35,470 nucleotides of DNA, from positions 1 to 35,470 of the forward strand of contig ONGR01000028.1 in the NCBI GenBank assembly GCA_900317425.1, in the 5' to 3' direction. This DNA is from an uncultured Eubacteriales bacterium (GTDB lineage Bacteria; Bacillota; Clostridia; Oscillospirales; Oscillospiraceae). The notes under the pieces were generated by a model. The model did no database searches and was not told where the DNA came from. It worked only from the letters and a program-made list of their open reading frames with translations. The translations under genes were made by a program, and so were the position numbers. Shown piece by piece: positions 1 through 9,148 of the stretch (position 1 is the first letter of the stretch; every line of letters begins with the position of its first letter).

Positions 1-37
1 GCACAGGGCGGCATCCCGACCGGGACAGCGGATCAGC

Positions 38-3000
38 TTACCAGTTGTAGCTGCTCAGGCCGGCAACGACCTGGGAGATCTTGGTAGCATCCTTGTTGAA
101 CACGCCATTGCCGTCGAAGTCCACGGCCAGGGCGGACAGCTGATCGTCGAAGGTGGCGAGACCGGCGACGACCCGCTTGGTCAGGGTGGAATCCTTGAGC
201 GCCACGGTGCCGTTCAGGTCGGCGTCGCCCTTGAGGGCGATGGACACGGTCACGTCAGCATCCACGATGGTAACGGTGAACTTGTGTACCTCATCCTCGG
301 TGGTGCAGGGCAGCAGCGTGTAGGTGCCGTCGCCGTTGTTCACGGCCACCACGCAGGGCTCGTCGCAGGCGACGGTGAAGGTCACCTCGCCGGGGGCGTA
401 CAGAGGCTCCACATCAGCCGTGGCCTTCTCGCCGGTGCGGTCGTCCACGATGATCTTGTAGCCCTGCTGCTCCTGGACGTCGGTGTAGGTCTTGCCGTCG
501 GGGCCGGTCACAGTAGCGGTGTAGATGAACTTGCCTTCCTCGGTAGCGACGGTGATCTCAGCCTCAACTTTCTCCACGTGGGAGTCATCGCGATCGCAGA
601 CGAAGGTGGCGGTAGCGGTGCTGAAGTCATCCGCCCACTCCCAAGTGGGCTTGCCCCAGATGTGGCCCAGGCCGGTGATGTTGATCTCCTCGGTGCGGCC
701 GGCATCCAGATTATCGCCCAGCTCCTTGGTGACCAGGTCAACGGTAGCCGGCTCGCACTTGGGATTGAAGCCCAGAACGATGAACTCCGGGCCGGCCTCG
801 GGATTGGCGAAGTCGAACTTCACGGTGCCCTCACCGTCATCATAGTAGAAGAAGTGCTCACTGTAGAACGCGTAGGCGCCGGCGAACTCAACAGCCTTGG
901 GATCATACTTGAACTCGTACAGACCGTTGGCATCGGACTCCGCAAGAGCCGTCATGTACAGGCCGCTCTCCTCGTCCATATCCTGCTCGATGATGGAGTC
1001 GGGACGGGCGGGCACCTCAGCCATGTTGACGACCTCGTTCAGACCGCCGAACACGTCGGAACGCTTCTCACCCAGCGCGCTGATGGACACGGACTCCATG
1101 GTCTTGGTGCCGGTCAGGTGGCTGTTGATGTGATCCACGGTGCTTTCCGCCAGGGACGGAACGGTGTCGAACAGATTGTCATACAGGGCGGACAGGTTGG
1201 TAGCGCCATCGATACGGCCCACATAGACGGCGTCGATGGTCTCAACCTCTTCCGTGGGGAACTCCACGTAGTAGATGGACTGGTTGTTGTTGTCGGCGAT
1301 GAACACGCCGTCAGCACGCAGCTCCGTACCACCGGCATAGGCCATGGAGTAAGCCGTGGGATCCTCGCCCATGGACAGAACACCAACCTGTGCGATCTCG
1401 CCGTAGCCAATGGTCAGATCCTCACCCTCACCGTACACAGCGAAGGCGTAGATGACGCCCTCATCGGTCAGAGCGTAGTAGTACAGCGTGACGTTGTTGG
1501 TCTCCTCGTCCACATCGATGCCGGCGAAGCAGATAGCCACGAAGTTGGCCACGTCGGTCAGATCAAAGTAGCTGGCGGAGGAGCCGTCATAGAACATCAT
1601 CAGCCAGCCGTTGGCAGCCGTGGTGATGAAGTCGTATCTGTGCTCAGCCAGGACCTTGCCATCTGCATCGTACATGTCGAAGTAGGGCAGAGAGCCGATA
1701 TCCAGCGGCATGTAGGTGGTGTTGATGGCCCAGTGATAGTCGCTGTCGTAGGCATAATCGTTGGTGGCATCGTAGCGGTGGAAGTCACCGTCGATGTCGC
1801 AGCCGTAGACGAAGTTACCGCTGCGGCCGCCGCCCACGAAGGCGCTGAAGGGCTCCTCACTCAGGGTGGTGGTGGACATATCGTTCAGGTCGATCTCCAC
1901 GAAGCGGATATCGCTGTTGCCGAAGGCCACCTGGCCACGGATCTTGGCGTTCAGCGGGTTGGAGCTTGCGACGTTGACCACGCAGGTGTCGGTCACGTCG
2001 GGGGTGGCATTGGAAGCCGCGGTGATGGTAGTGGTACCCTCACTGACAGCAGTCACAACACCGTTTTCATCCACGGTGGCGACCGCAGGATCGGAGGAAG
2101 TCCAGGTGACGCTCTTGTCAGGCAGCACGATGGGCTCCACGCTGACGGTCAGCTCGCGGGTCTCGTCCACACCCAGGATCAGGGTAAGGGCATGGGGATT
2201 GACGATAACAGCGGAGGCGTTATCGGGATCGATCTCCTCCTCCAGCTCCACCTTCTCGTACAGATAGACCGCAGTGGCGGGGTTGGTGTACAGGAAGTAG
2301 CCGTTGCTATAGGCCATACCATTGGTACCGCTGAGGATCATGGTGTGGTCGGTGGGGTTGTAGGTGAGGGCATCCGCATAATTGGGATTGCTCCAGCAGG
2401 CGAAGGGGTAACCCGACTGGTAGTAACCCAGCACGCCGCCGTCGTCGTTGTTGGTAAAGACGATGCCCTCGCTGGTAGTCCAGACGGAAGTGGCAGCCAC
2501 GCTGTCACCGGGGATATAGGTGCCCAGATCGTCGGTCACAACGGTAGCGGCCACGGCATTGGTCAGAGCATCGGTGCCCTGGCTGTTCAGAACGTTAGCC
2601 TTGCCGGCCTGGTTGACGTCGGCGATCACGTACTCCTTGCCGGCCTCCAGAACGTCGGTCAGCATGTAGACGGTGGTCGTCTTGACAATGGGGCCGTCGG
2701 CCAGGCGGACCAGAGAGGCGTTCTCATTCTTGGCGTAGTCGCCCACGAAGATGGCCACGGCGTTGCCCATGGTCTCGGGATCCAGCTGGAAGGTGGCCTC
2801 AACGGTCTCACCCTTGTCGGTCTGCTCGGGAGTCTCGCCCAGATAGGAGACCTTGCCGGAGACGTCCATCACGCCCAGATAGGCAATGTAGTTATCGTCC
2901 TTGGCGGTGACGGTGACGCTCTTGCCGTCCTCACTCATGGTGGCGGACAGGATCTCGGGGGCCTTGTCATCCACGGTGACGGTGTAGGCAATGCCGGCGC

Positions 3001-6000
3001 CCTCGCCCAGCTTGCCGTCCTTCAGCAGGGCGACCAGCTGCTCGGAGGTGATATGGCCGTCCTTACCGTCGGACAGCTGCATGCCGTAGTACTCGGGAAC
3101 GGCGTACAGGCCCACGGTGAACTGATCGCCGGCCTTCACGCCCAGAGCGGACACGGCACGGCCGATGCGCTCACTCTGCAGGCCGGTGCTCTGCCAGACG
3201 CCCTGGCTGGGATAGTAGTAAGGTGCGTAGATGCCGCTGCTCATGTTGCCGGTAGCCAGGGCCTCGCCATTGGCATCGGTGATGGCGTAGCCGGCGGAAG
3301 CAGCGTTACGGATCAGACCGTACTTGAAGGTATTCAGGTTGGTAGCGCTGCTCATGGCCAGACGATCGGCGGGGAACTCATCCTCGACACGATAGGGGTT
3401 GCCCATGTACATAGCAGAGGTACCATCGGGGTACTTGACCTGCAGACCGGCCTTGCCCGCGTTATCGGTGAAGTAAGCGGGGGTATCACTGTAAGCCGCG
3501 TCAATGGCGGTGCTGCGGTCGAACATGGTGGCGTCAGTCCAGGAGCCGTAGAAGCCCAGGATGGGGATGGAGTGCTCCACGTCCATCATGGCGCCGTCTT
3601 CGGTCAGGCTGGTGCTGGTGACGTAGGTGTAGCCTTCGACGTAGGCGCCGGTGGCATACTTCTCATCCAGAGTGGCGGTGTCGGTCAGCATGATGTTGAC
3701 CGTCACGGTCACGGTCTCACCGGCGGGAACCGCCAGATCGCCGCGCTCCTCGATCTCCTGCTCCAGCAGAGCCAGCAGCAGGTGAGCATCGTAGGAAGAG
3801 GGCTTGCCGTCCTTGTCCATATCGCCGGCGGCCAGATCCAGGCCCTCGTCGGTGATCTCGCCGGTCAGATACTTCAGGATGGCGTCGGCATCAGCGGTAT
3901 TGGTGATGCCGTTCATATCCACGTCGTGATCCTCGAACTCGAAGTCGCCCCACTCATAGGTGACCTCGGCGGGAAGCTCGGTGGTCCAGGTGTCCAGGTA
4001 GGCATAGTCGCCATAAGCGAACTTGTCCTGCGTGAACATATCGGTGTTCAGCTCGTAGGTCAGGGTCTCCTCACTCATGTTGGTGATGTTGAAGGAGTAG
4101 CTGTACACACCGGTGCGGTCGGGCTGGTCGCCCAGCTCAACCTTGACCTTGCCGTCAGCATAAGAGGCGGTGGCGTCCTCATTCATGGTGATGAAGGACT
4201 TGGCCTGGGTGGCTGCGTATACGTCAGCCAGACCGGCGCCCTGCTGCAGCACGGGGTAATAGCTTTCGCTGTCCGGATCGATCATGGGGGTAGCGGTGGA
4301 CATCAGCAAGCTGTTCATCAGGTGACGGGCATTGCCGTCGGTCCACTTGGCCATCTCGTTCTCGCGGACGTACTGGCCCAGAACAGCCGCCATACCGGCC
4401 GCATGGGGAGCCGCCATGGAGGTACCGGACATGACCTCGTAGGAGGCATTGTCGCCGGCCTCAAGGACGCCGGTAGTCTCATTCAGATGGGCGCCGTTGA
4501 CGGAGTAGATGTTGCCGCCGGGGGTGGTCAGTTCGGGCTTCATGATCAGGGAACCGGGAACACCCCAGGAGCTGAAGCTGGACATGGTGGCCTCGCTGCG
4601 ATCCTTGTTAACAGCGGAATCCATGGTACCGGAAACCTCAACCTTTCCGGTGTAAACGGTGACACCGTCAATGGTCTCGCTGGCGGAGGCAGCCTTGATG
4701 GCCTGGCCCTCAGCCTGGGTGATGGACACAGCGGGAGCGGTGTACTCATAGCCCTGCAGGTTCATGTTGATGCTGCCGGCCTGGTTGTTGACGATGACAA
4801 CACCCACAGCGCCGGCCTTGACAGCGGCGTTGGCCTTCTGATAGAAGGAGGAGGCGCCGCGGTTGCACAGGGCGATCTTGCCGGCCACCTGCTCAGCCAG
4901 AGGGGCAAACTGGTCCACGCCATCACCGGTCACGCCGGGGCCATCCACGTAGATGTAGTCATAGGTGCCGGGGATGGAAGACATGGGAGCGTTGCCGTAA
5001 CCGGAGGTCTCGGTATAGAACACCTTCTGCTCGCCGTTGAAGATGATAGGCGTACCGATGACGCCGACGTTATCGGCAGAGGCGATGCCCAGGCTGTTGG
5101 TGAAGGAGCCGGGGGAACCGCCGGTGTGGAAGTTGATATCCTGCTCGTAGAGGTAGGGGACGTCACTCAGCAGGTTGCCGCCCCAGGAGCTGTTGTTGCC
5201 GGCGGAGATGGTCACCACGGTGCCGTTCTCCACCAAGCTGTTCATGATATCCTCATATCCGTCGGAGAAGGTAAAGCCCGCGACGGAGGAGCCCAGGGAC
5301 AGGTTCACGGAGTCGGCCTTCAGCACGATGGCGTCCTCGATAGCGACCATGTAGTCGGAATCGTAGGCACCGCCGGCCGCGCCGAACACCTTCATGACCA
5401 TGACCTGCGCATCAGGGGCAACACCAACTGCGTACACGGTGGAGGCGGCATCCTCGAACTTGCCGTCATTGTTGATGTAGCGGTTGGCGGTGGCGATACC
5501 GGCTACGTGGGAGCCGTGCTCACCCTGCTTGTCATTCAAGTGGTTAACGGTGGTGTTCTTGTCAACATAGTTGAACGCATAGGGGATCTTGGTGGTCATG
5601 TAGACGCCCTTGCCGTTCAACTCGCTGGCCACGGAGCTGATTTCATCGGCGGTCAGCAGATTGTAATCAGCAACGGTTTTACCGGCCTTCTCGGCGTCCT
5701 CGGCCACAGCGTAGTCAAAGGCGTCGGCGTTGAAGGACTGGTGGTCGGTGTCCAGACCGGTATCGATGATGGCCACGCGGCTGCCAGCGCCGTAATAGCC
5801 ATCTGCCCAGGCCTGGGCGGCGCCCACCATCTCCTCGGTGGTGATTGCCGTGTTGGGACGGTCAGCAACACTGGTGGCCTCGTAGCGATTCTCGAGCTCC
5901 ACGCTCTTGACACCGGCCACGTTCTTGATGGTGGCGATGTCGCCGTAGCGGACGTTCGCAGAGATCGCGTTGGCGGCCAGCGTCAGGTTCCACACCACGT

Positions 6001-6379
6001 CCAGGTCAGCCTTGATCGCCTTTTCAATGTTGGCGGTCACGGTCGCCTGCTGGCGGCGCAGAGTCTGGCGATATGCCATGGCGCTGCTGTTTTGCGCAAT
6101 GTTCTGGGTGGAATAGCCCTTATCCAAAGTGGAAGGCGCATCCAGGAAAATGGACACACGGACAATATCATTGAATCCGTAAGGCAGCGTTTCTGCTGTC
6201 TCGTCCTCTTCCTGCTGGCCGACCACCGGTACGTTCAACGTACTGGGATCAAGCTCTTCCAGCTCCAGCTCCCTGCCGCTTTTCGTGGTAGTCCCGGCGG
6301 CGTATCCCGTAACGGTCAGGGATACGAGCATCGAGACGACCAGCAGCACGGAAAGAAGCCGTTTCCAGGTCTTGCTCAT
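38..6379 (-). CDS. Very large secreted S8 subtilisin-like serine peptidase with two dockerin-like modules
   Basis: Extracellular endopeptidase of the S8 (subtilase, lactocepin/C5a-peptidase-like) family, 2113 aa. In order: signal peptide (1-28), I9-like propeptide (about 70-165), catalytic domain with Asp206 (IIDTG), His288 (HGSHVAG) and Ser654 (SGTSMA), and a PA domain inserted at about 480-590. After the catalytic domain come Fn3-like regions, an internal dockerin-like EF-hand pair (starting DVDMNG and DMDKDG), a Big_2 Ig-like domain (TWTSSDPAVATVDENG) and a C-terminal dockerin-like pair (GDADLNG, DFDGNG). No LPXTG anchor is seen. The start at 6379 is chosen over an in-frame ATG 51 nt upstream because AGGAGGAACGAAAGT directly precedes it and the signal peptide then begins cleanly. 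The gene for a free-standing copy of its propeptide lies 93 nt upstream. Dockerins suggest cohesin binding or Ca-stabilised modules; no cohesin is visible here. Role is inferred as peptide scavenging. Confidence 0.93.
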   Translation of the reverse strand: MSKTWKRLLSVLLVVSMLVSLTVTGYAAGTTTKSGRELELEELDPSTLNVPVVGQQEEDETAETLPYGFNDIVRVSIFLDAPSTLDKGYSTQNIAQNSSAMAYRQTLRRQQATVTANIEKAIKADLDVVWNLTLAANAISANVRYGDIATIKNVAGVKSVELENRYEATSVADRPNTAITTEEMVGAAQAWADGYYGAGSRVAIIDTGLDTDHQSFNADAFDYAVAEDAEKAGKTVADYNLLTADEISSVASELNGKGVYMTTKIPYAFNYVDKNTTVNHLNDKQGEHGSHVAGIATANRYINNDGKFEDAASTVYAVGVAPDAQVMVMKVFGAAGGAYDSDYMVAIEDAIVLKADSVNLSLGSSVAGFTFSDGYEDIMNSLVENGTVVTISAGNNSSWGGNLLSDVPYLYEQDINFHTGGSPGSFTNSLGIASADNVGVIGTPIIFNGEQKVFYTETSGYGNAPMSSIPGTYDYIYVDGPGVTGDGVDQFAPLAEQVAGKIALCNRGASSFYQKANAAVKAGAVGVVIVNNQAGSINMNLQGYEYTAPAVSITQAEGQAIKAASASETIDGVTVYTGKVEVSGTMDSAVNKDRSEATMSSFSSWGVPGSLIMKPELTTPGGNIYSVNGAHLNETTGVLEAGDNASYEVMSGTSMAAPHAAGMAAVLGQYVRENEMAKWTDGNARHLMNSLLMSTATPMIDPDSESYYPVLQQGAGLADVYAATQAKSFITMNEDATASYADGKVKVELGDQPDRTGVYSYSFNITNMSEETLTYELNTDMFTQDKFAYGDYAYLDTWTTELPAEVTYEWGDFEFEDHDVDMNGITNTADADAILKYLTGEITDEGLDLAAGDMDKDGKPSSYDAHLLLALLEQEIEERGDLAVPAGETVTVTVNIMLTDTATLDEKYATGAYVEGYTYVTSTSLTEDGAMMDVEHSIPILGFYGSWTDATMFDRSTAIDAAYSDTPAYFTDNAGKAGLQVKYPDGTSAMYMGNPYRVEDEFPADRLAMSSATNLNTFKYGLIRNAASAGYAITDANGEALATGNMSSGIYAPYYYPSQGVWQSTGLQSERIGRAVSALGVKAGDQFTVGLYAVPEYYGMQLSDGKDGHITSEQLVALLKDGKLGEGAGIAYTVTVDDKAPEILSATMSEDGKSVTVTAKDDNYIAYLGVMDVSGKVSYLGETPEQTDKGETVEATFQLDPETMGNAVAIFVGDYAKNENASLVRLADGPIVKTTTVYMLTDVLEAGKEYVIADVNQAGKANVLNSQGTDALTNAVAATVVTDDLGTYIPGDSVAATSVWTTSEGIVFTNNDDGGVLGYYQSGYPFACWSNPNYADALTYNPTDHTMILSGTNGMAYSNGYFLYTNPATAVYLYEKVELEEEIDPDNASAVIVNPHALTLILGVDETRELTVSVEPIVLPDKSVTWTSSDPAVATVDENGVVTAVSEGTTTITAASNATPDVTDTCVVNVASSNPLNAKIRGQVAFGNSDIRFVEIDLNDMSTTTLSEEPFSAFVGGGRSGNFVYGCDIDGDFHRYDATNDYAYDSDYHWAINTTYMPLDIGSLPYFDMYDADGKVLAEHRYDFITTAANGWLMMFYDGSSASYFDLTDVANFVAICFAGIDVDEETNNVTLYYYALTDEGVIYAFAVYGEGEDLTIGYGEIAQVGVLSMGEDPTAYSMAYAGGTELRADGVFIADNNNQSIYYVEFPTEEVETIDAVYVGRIDGATNLSALYDNLFDTVPSLAESTVDHINSHLTGTKTMESVSISALGEKRSDVFGGLNEVVNMAEVPARPDSIIEQDMDEESGLYMTALAESDANGLYEFKYDPKAVEFAGAYAFYSEHFFYYDDGEGTVKFDFANPEAGPEFIVLGFNPKCEPATVDLVTKELGDNLDAGRTEEINITGLGHIWGKPTWEWADDFSTATATFVCDRDDSHVEKVEAEITVATEEGKFIYTATVTGPDGKTYTDVQEQQGYKIIVDDRTGEKATADVEPLYAPGEVTFTVACDEPCVVAVNNGDGTYTLLPCTTEDEVHKFTVTIVDADVTVSIALKGDADLNGTVALKDSTLTKRVVAGLATFDDQLSALAVDFDGNGVFNKDATKISQVVAGLSSYNW

Positions 6380-6472
6380 ACTTTCGTTCCTCCTCTGTCT
6401 GACAAGATTTTTAAATAAGTGTTTGCACACATTATTTAACGAGGTTGATACGGGGTTTCTGCTTTTGCTGTT

Positions 6473-7015
6473 TTACCCGTCCGCCAGCGGTCTGCCGGGC
6501 GGGTTCAGCCCGGCGGAGCTGCCGGGTCCGTGGAGCTGGTTGAGCCGCTCCTCACTCACGCTGACGACGCCCTCTACCGATCGGATCAGCTCCATATCTT
6601 CGGGAGCCACGTTGGCGGAGATCACGTTGGCGGTAAGCGTGATGTTCCACACCACGTCCAGCGGTCTGCCGGTGGCCTCCTCGATCCGGTGGGCCACGTC
6701 GGCCTGATCCTGCTCCAGCTCCTTGCGGTATGCCTGCGCCGCCGGATCAGTCGCAATGCTCCGAATGTGATAACCCGCCTCGGCCACGGAGGGCTTGTCC
6801 AGCCGAATGGCCACACGGACCGTCTCCTGCGTCTCGCCAGTCACGCTGCCCTCTTCCTTGGTACTCCCGGCATCGGGACCGTCATCCGGAGCCGTCTGCT
6901 CCGACTGGGGTTCGATTTCTTCCGTTTGCCCCTCTGCCGAGCAGCCTGCCGTCGCCAGCAGCAGAGCCGCCGTCAGCAGCGTCAGAAGCCGGACGCCTTT
7001 GTGAAGCCTGCCCAT
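6473..7015 (-). CDS. Stand-alone I9/propeptide-like lipoprotein
   Basis: 180-aa predicted lipoprotein. A hydrophobic N-terminus ends in a lipobox-like ATAGC, followed by an acidic Glu/Gln-rich linker. The rest (about 65-160) is clearly homologous to the propeptide of the neighbouring subtilase: both share VRV-I-LD-PS, a GY motif, AYR-L, and LDVVWN-TL-AN-ISANV. No catalytic domain follows; the protein stops after a Gly/Pro-rich tail. S8 propeptides (inhibitor family I9) act as folding chaperones and inhibitors, so this may be a membrane-tethered inhibitor or chaperone for the protease encoded 93 nt downstream on the same strand. It could instead be a remnant of a truncated duplicate protease. 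An ATG at 7021 is also possible, but the GGGGGA Shine-Dalgarno abuts it and fits 7015 better. Function is inferred from homology only. Confidence 0.8.
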   Translation of the reverse strand: MGRLHKGVRLLTLLTAALLLATAGCSAEGQTEEIEPQSEQTAPDDGPDAGSTKEEGSVTGETQETVRVAIRLDKPSVAEAGYHIRSIATDPAAQAYRKELEQDQADVAHRIEEATGRPLDVVWNITLTANVISANVAPEDMELIRSVEGVVSVSEERLNQLHGPGSSAGLNPPGRPLADG

Positions 7016-7021
7016 ACGCAT

Positions 7022-7293
7022 TCCCCCTTCTGCTGCGGGGCGTCGCCCCGGGTCCTTCCATTCCGCTTTTCCTGTCCGCGAACTCCATCGCTAACGAATC
7101 GCAACTTTAAAGGACTAAATCGTCCGGGTAGACCAAACGGCCGCTTCCACTCTCTCCCATTGAAGAAAGCCGGTAAGCCAGGTGAACCGGCCGCGGAAGC
7201 GGCGGGGTACGGCGGCGTCTCCTCCCCCTCTTCGCCCCATTCTATGCGGGCGGAGCGGGTGAAAAGTGCCAAAGACCGGAGCCTATGAATCGA
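7022..7293 (-). ncRNA. Structured leader RNA, possible raiA-type ncRNA
   Basis: A promoter at 7300-7328 would start a transcript near 7293, leaving about 275 nt before the lipoprotein gene. Read on the minus strand, this stretch holds a purine-rich box (GGGGCGAAGAGGGGGAGGAG), then a 9-bp stem (GCCGCTTCC/GGAAGCGGC) enclosing a 6-bp stem (GCCGGT/ACCGGC). A small GGAC/GTCC hairpin follows, then a 6-bp hairpin (CGGGGC-GAC-GCCCCG) just before the ribosome binding site. The nested perfect stems suggest a folded RNA. The purine box and size recall, from memory, the raiA RNA family of Clostridia, but I could not check this. It may be an independent ncRNA or a 5' regulatory leader. Confidence 0.42.
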
Positions 7294-7299
7294 TACTTT

Positions 7300-7328
7300 A
7301 TTTTATCATATCTGCTCTCTGTCCGCAA
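7300..7328 (-). promoter_or_regulatory. Promoter for leader RNA and lipoprotein/protease genes
   Basis: On the minus strand, -35 TTGCGG (7323-7328), 17-bp spacer, -10 TAAAAT (7300-7305). It is the only good sigma-A-like site seen between the aminotransferase terminator and the lipoprotein gene. Confidence 0.55.
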
Positions 7329-7351
7329 CAACTTTTTTACAATTTTGTAAC

Positions 7352-7384
7352 AAAAAAAATCGCCCCGGGCTGTTGCCCGGGGTG
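7352..7384 (-). terminator. Rho-independent terminator of the aminotransferase gene
   Basis: Minus-strand hairpin CCCCGGGC-AACA-GCCCGGGG followed by CGATTTTTTTT, 16 nt past the aminotransferase stop codon. Confidence 0.85.
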
Positions 7385-7399
7385 ACAAGCTTATTGGCT

Positions 7400-8677
7400 T
7401 TACAGTCCCATTTTCTCCAAGGCTGCCAGCTTCAGGCAGTTGCAGAAAATGGCGATAGCCTGCTCCAGCTCCTCCACGGGGGGCAGGGACGGGGCGATGC
7501 GGATGTTGGAATCCTGGGGATCCTTGCCGTAGGGGAAGGTCGCGCCGGCGCCGGTCATGGTGACGCCCGCCTCCTTGCACAGGGCCAGCGTCCGCTTGGC
7601 GGTGCCGGGCATGGCGTTGAGGGAGACGAAGTAGCCGCCCACAGGGCGGTTGTACTGAGCGATCTCCAGCGGGGCGATCTCACGATCCAGGGCATCCAGC
7701 ACGGCTTTGAACTTGGGCCCCAGGATGGCGGCGTGCTTCTTCATCAGGGCCAGAGTGTGCTCCTTGTCCTGAAGGAACTTCACGTGGCGCAGCTGGTTGA
7801 CCTTGTCGTAGCTGATGATCTGGACGTTGATGAGAGGCTTGAGGTACTCCTGGTTTGCCACGCTGGTAGCCATGACGGAGATACCGGCGCCGGGGAAGGT
7901 GATCTTGGAGGTGGAGGCGAACTCATAGACCATGTCGGCGTTGCCGTACTTCTCGCACAGGCTCAGGATGTCGGCAAAGGGCTTGAACTCGCAGGCGAAC
8001 TCGTGGACGCAGTAGGCGTTGTCCCACATGAGCATGAAGTCGGGGGCGGCGGGCTTCATGGAGGCCAGACGCTCGATGGTCTCGTCGCTGTACACCACAC
8101 CCTCGGGGTTGGAGTACTTGGGCACGTTCCACATACCCTTGACGGCGGGATCCTTGATGAGCTCCTCCACCATGTCCATGTCGGGGCCGGTGGCGGTCAT
8201 GGGAATGGTGATCATCTCCATGCCGAAGTTCTGGCTGACCTTGAAGTGACGGTCATAGCCGGGGGCCGGGCACAGCCACTTGACGGTGTCCAGCTTGCTC
8301 CAGGGTTTCTCAGAGTGGAGCATACCGTTGGAATAGGCCTTGGCGATGGCGTCGTACATCAGCTGCAGGCTGGCGCTGCCGCCGATGAAGCACTGCTCCG
8401 GCTTGCAGCCCAGCACGTCGGCGAAGAGGCGCTTGGCGGCGGGCAGGCCGTCCACGTTGCCGTAGTTGCGGGCGTCGATGCCGTCGGTCATGAAGTCCTC
8501 GGGCTTGGTCAGGGCATTGCACAGACCCTCGGTCACCAGGTCCAGCTGCTCCTTGCCGGGCTTGCCGCGGGCCATGTTCAGCTGCAGACCCTTCGCCTTC
8601 TGCGCCTCATAGGCGGCCTTGACGGCGGCATACTCGGTCTGACGCTCCTCACGGGTCATTTCGGTGTATTTTTTCAT
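7400..8677 (-). CDS. PLP-dependent aminotransferase, type If aspartate aminotransferase-like (Aminotran_MocR)
   Basis: 425-aa fold-type I aminotransferase that moves amino groups between an amino acid, probably aspartate or alanine, and a 2-oxo acid, using PLP in the cytosol. Visible landmarks are the N-terminal ARGKPG motif, the NYGNVDGLPAAKRLF motif, the NPEG-containing strand, DNAYCVHE near 219-226 (PLP-ring Asp) and the PLP lysine in STSKITF (K258). The length and these motifs match the subgroup If family rather than classical AspC. The start is supported by AAGGGGAGGAACAACC before the ATG. It is a single-gene unit with its own promoter and terminator. A perfect 8-bp hairpin (GGAAGAGG/CCTCTTCC, 8703-8723) sits in its leader. 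The exact substrate is not decidable here. Confidence 0.88.
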   Translation of the reverse strand: MKKYTEMTREERQTEYAAVKAAYEAQKAKGLQLNMARGKPGKEQLDLVTEGLCNALTKPEDFMTDGIDARNYGNVDGLPAAKRLFADVLGCKPEQCFIGGSASLQLMYDAIAKAYSNGMLHSEKPWSKLDTVKWLCPAPGYDRHFKVSQNFGMEMITIPMTATGPDMDMVEELIKDPAVKGMWNVPKYSNPEGVVYSDETIERLASMKPAAPDFMLMWDNAYCVHEFACEFKPFADILSLCEKYGNADMVYEFASTSKITFPGAGISVMATSVANQEYLKPLINVQIISYDKVNQLRHVKFLQDKEHTLALMKKHAAILGPKFKAVLDALDREIAPLEIAQYNRPVGGYFVSLNAMPGTAKRTLALCKEAGVTMTGAGATFPYGKDPQDSNIRIAPSLPPVEELEQAIAIFCNCLKLAALEKMGL

Positions 8678-8741
8678 GGTTGTTCCTCCCCTTGTATTCT
8701 CCGGAAGAGGTCTGCCCTCTTCCCCTATGTATTCTTATATC

Positions 8742-8770
8742 AGTGTAACACAGGCACCGGCGTTTGACAA
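8742..8770 (-). promoter_or_regulatory. Promoter of the aminotransferase gene
   Basis: Minus strand -35 TTGTCA (8765-8770), 17-bp spacer, -10 TACACT (8742-8747), about 65 nt before the start codon. Confidence 0.6.
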
Positions 8771-8786
8771 GCCGAATTTGCCCCCG

Positions 8787-9134
8787 TCACAGCCGCTCCG
8801 CCCACTCCTGCTCCCGGAAACCCACCAGTACGAAGCCGTCGTCCACCAGCAGCGGCCGCTTCACCAGCATGCCGTCGGTAGCCAGCAGCTTGGCCATCTC
8901 CTCGTCCGTCATATGGGGCAGCTTGTCCTTCAGCCCCAGCTCCTTATAGAGAAGACCGCTGGTGTTGAAAAACCGCCGCATGGGCAGGCCGGACAGTTTC
9001 TGCCAGTGCAGGATCTCCTCAGCGGTGGGATTCTCCTCCTTGATGGGCCGGACGGTATAGGCCTTTCCCTGTTCATCCAGCCACTTCTGCGCCTTCCGGC
9101 AGGTGCTGCAGCGGGCGTAGCAAATCAATGTCAT
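8787..9134 (-). CDS. ArsC/Spx family thioredoxin-fold protein
   Basis: 115-aa protein of the ArsC/Spx/YffB family, cytosolic. The N-terminus MTLICYARCSTCRKA carries a CxxC (C9, C12) of the type seen in Spx and MgsR regulators and in arsenate-reductase-like proteins. LLVDDGFVLVGF near the C-terminus matches the family's cis-Pro and substrate loop. Spx-type proteins bind RNA polymerase under thiol stress, whereas ArsC-type proteins reduce arsenate. No ars genes flank it, so arsenate reduction is not favoured. AAGGAGGAGAACGCC precedes the ATG. It lies 14 nt downstream of the Smr gene and is probably co-transcribed with it. Confidence 0.85.
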   Translation of the reverse strand: MTLICYARCSTCRKAQKWLDEQGKAYTVRPIKEENPTAEEILHWQKLSGLPMRRFFNTSGLLYKELGLKDKLPHMTDEEMAKLLATDGMLVKRPLLVDDGFVLVGFREQEWAERL

Positions 9135-9148
9135 GGCGTTCTCCTCCT

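Noticed and set aside
284-6418. A 2044-codon open frame antisense to the subtilase gene
   Set aside because: It is the mirror frame of a GC-rich gene; the composition is Gly/Val/His-rich without domains, signal or ribosome binding site, while the minus strand encodes a complete protease.
6476-6520. Terminator between the lipoprotein and protease genes
   Set aside because: A GCCGGGC/GCCCGGC hairpin is inside the lipoprotein coding end and lacks a T-run, so read-through into the protease gene is likely.
6982-7272. A 96-codon minus-strand ORF overlapping the lipoprotein start
   Set aside because: It runs across the structured leader and into the lipoprotein gene in another frame, with no ribosome binding site.
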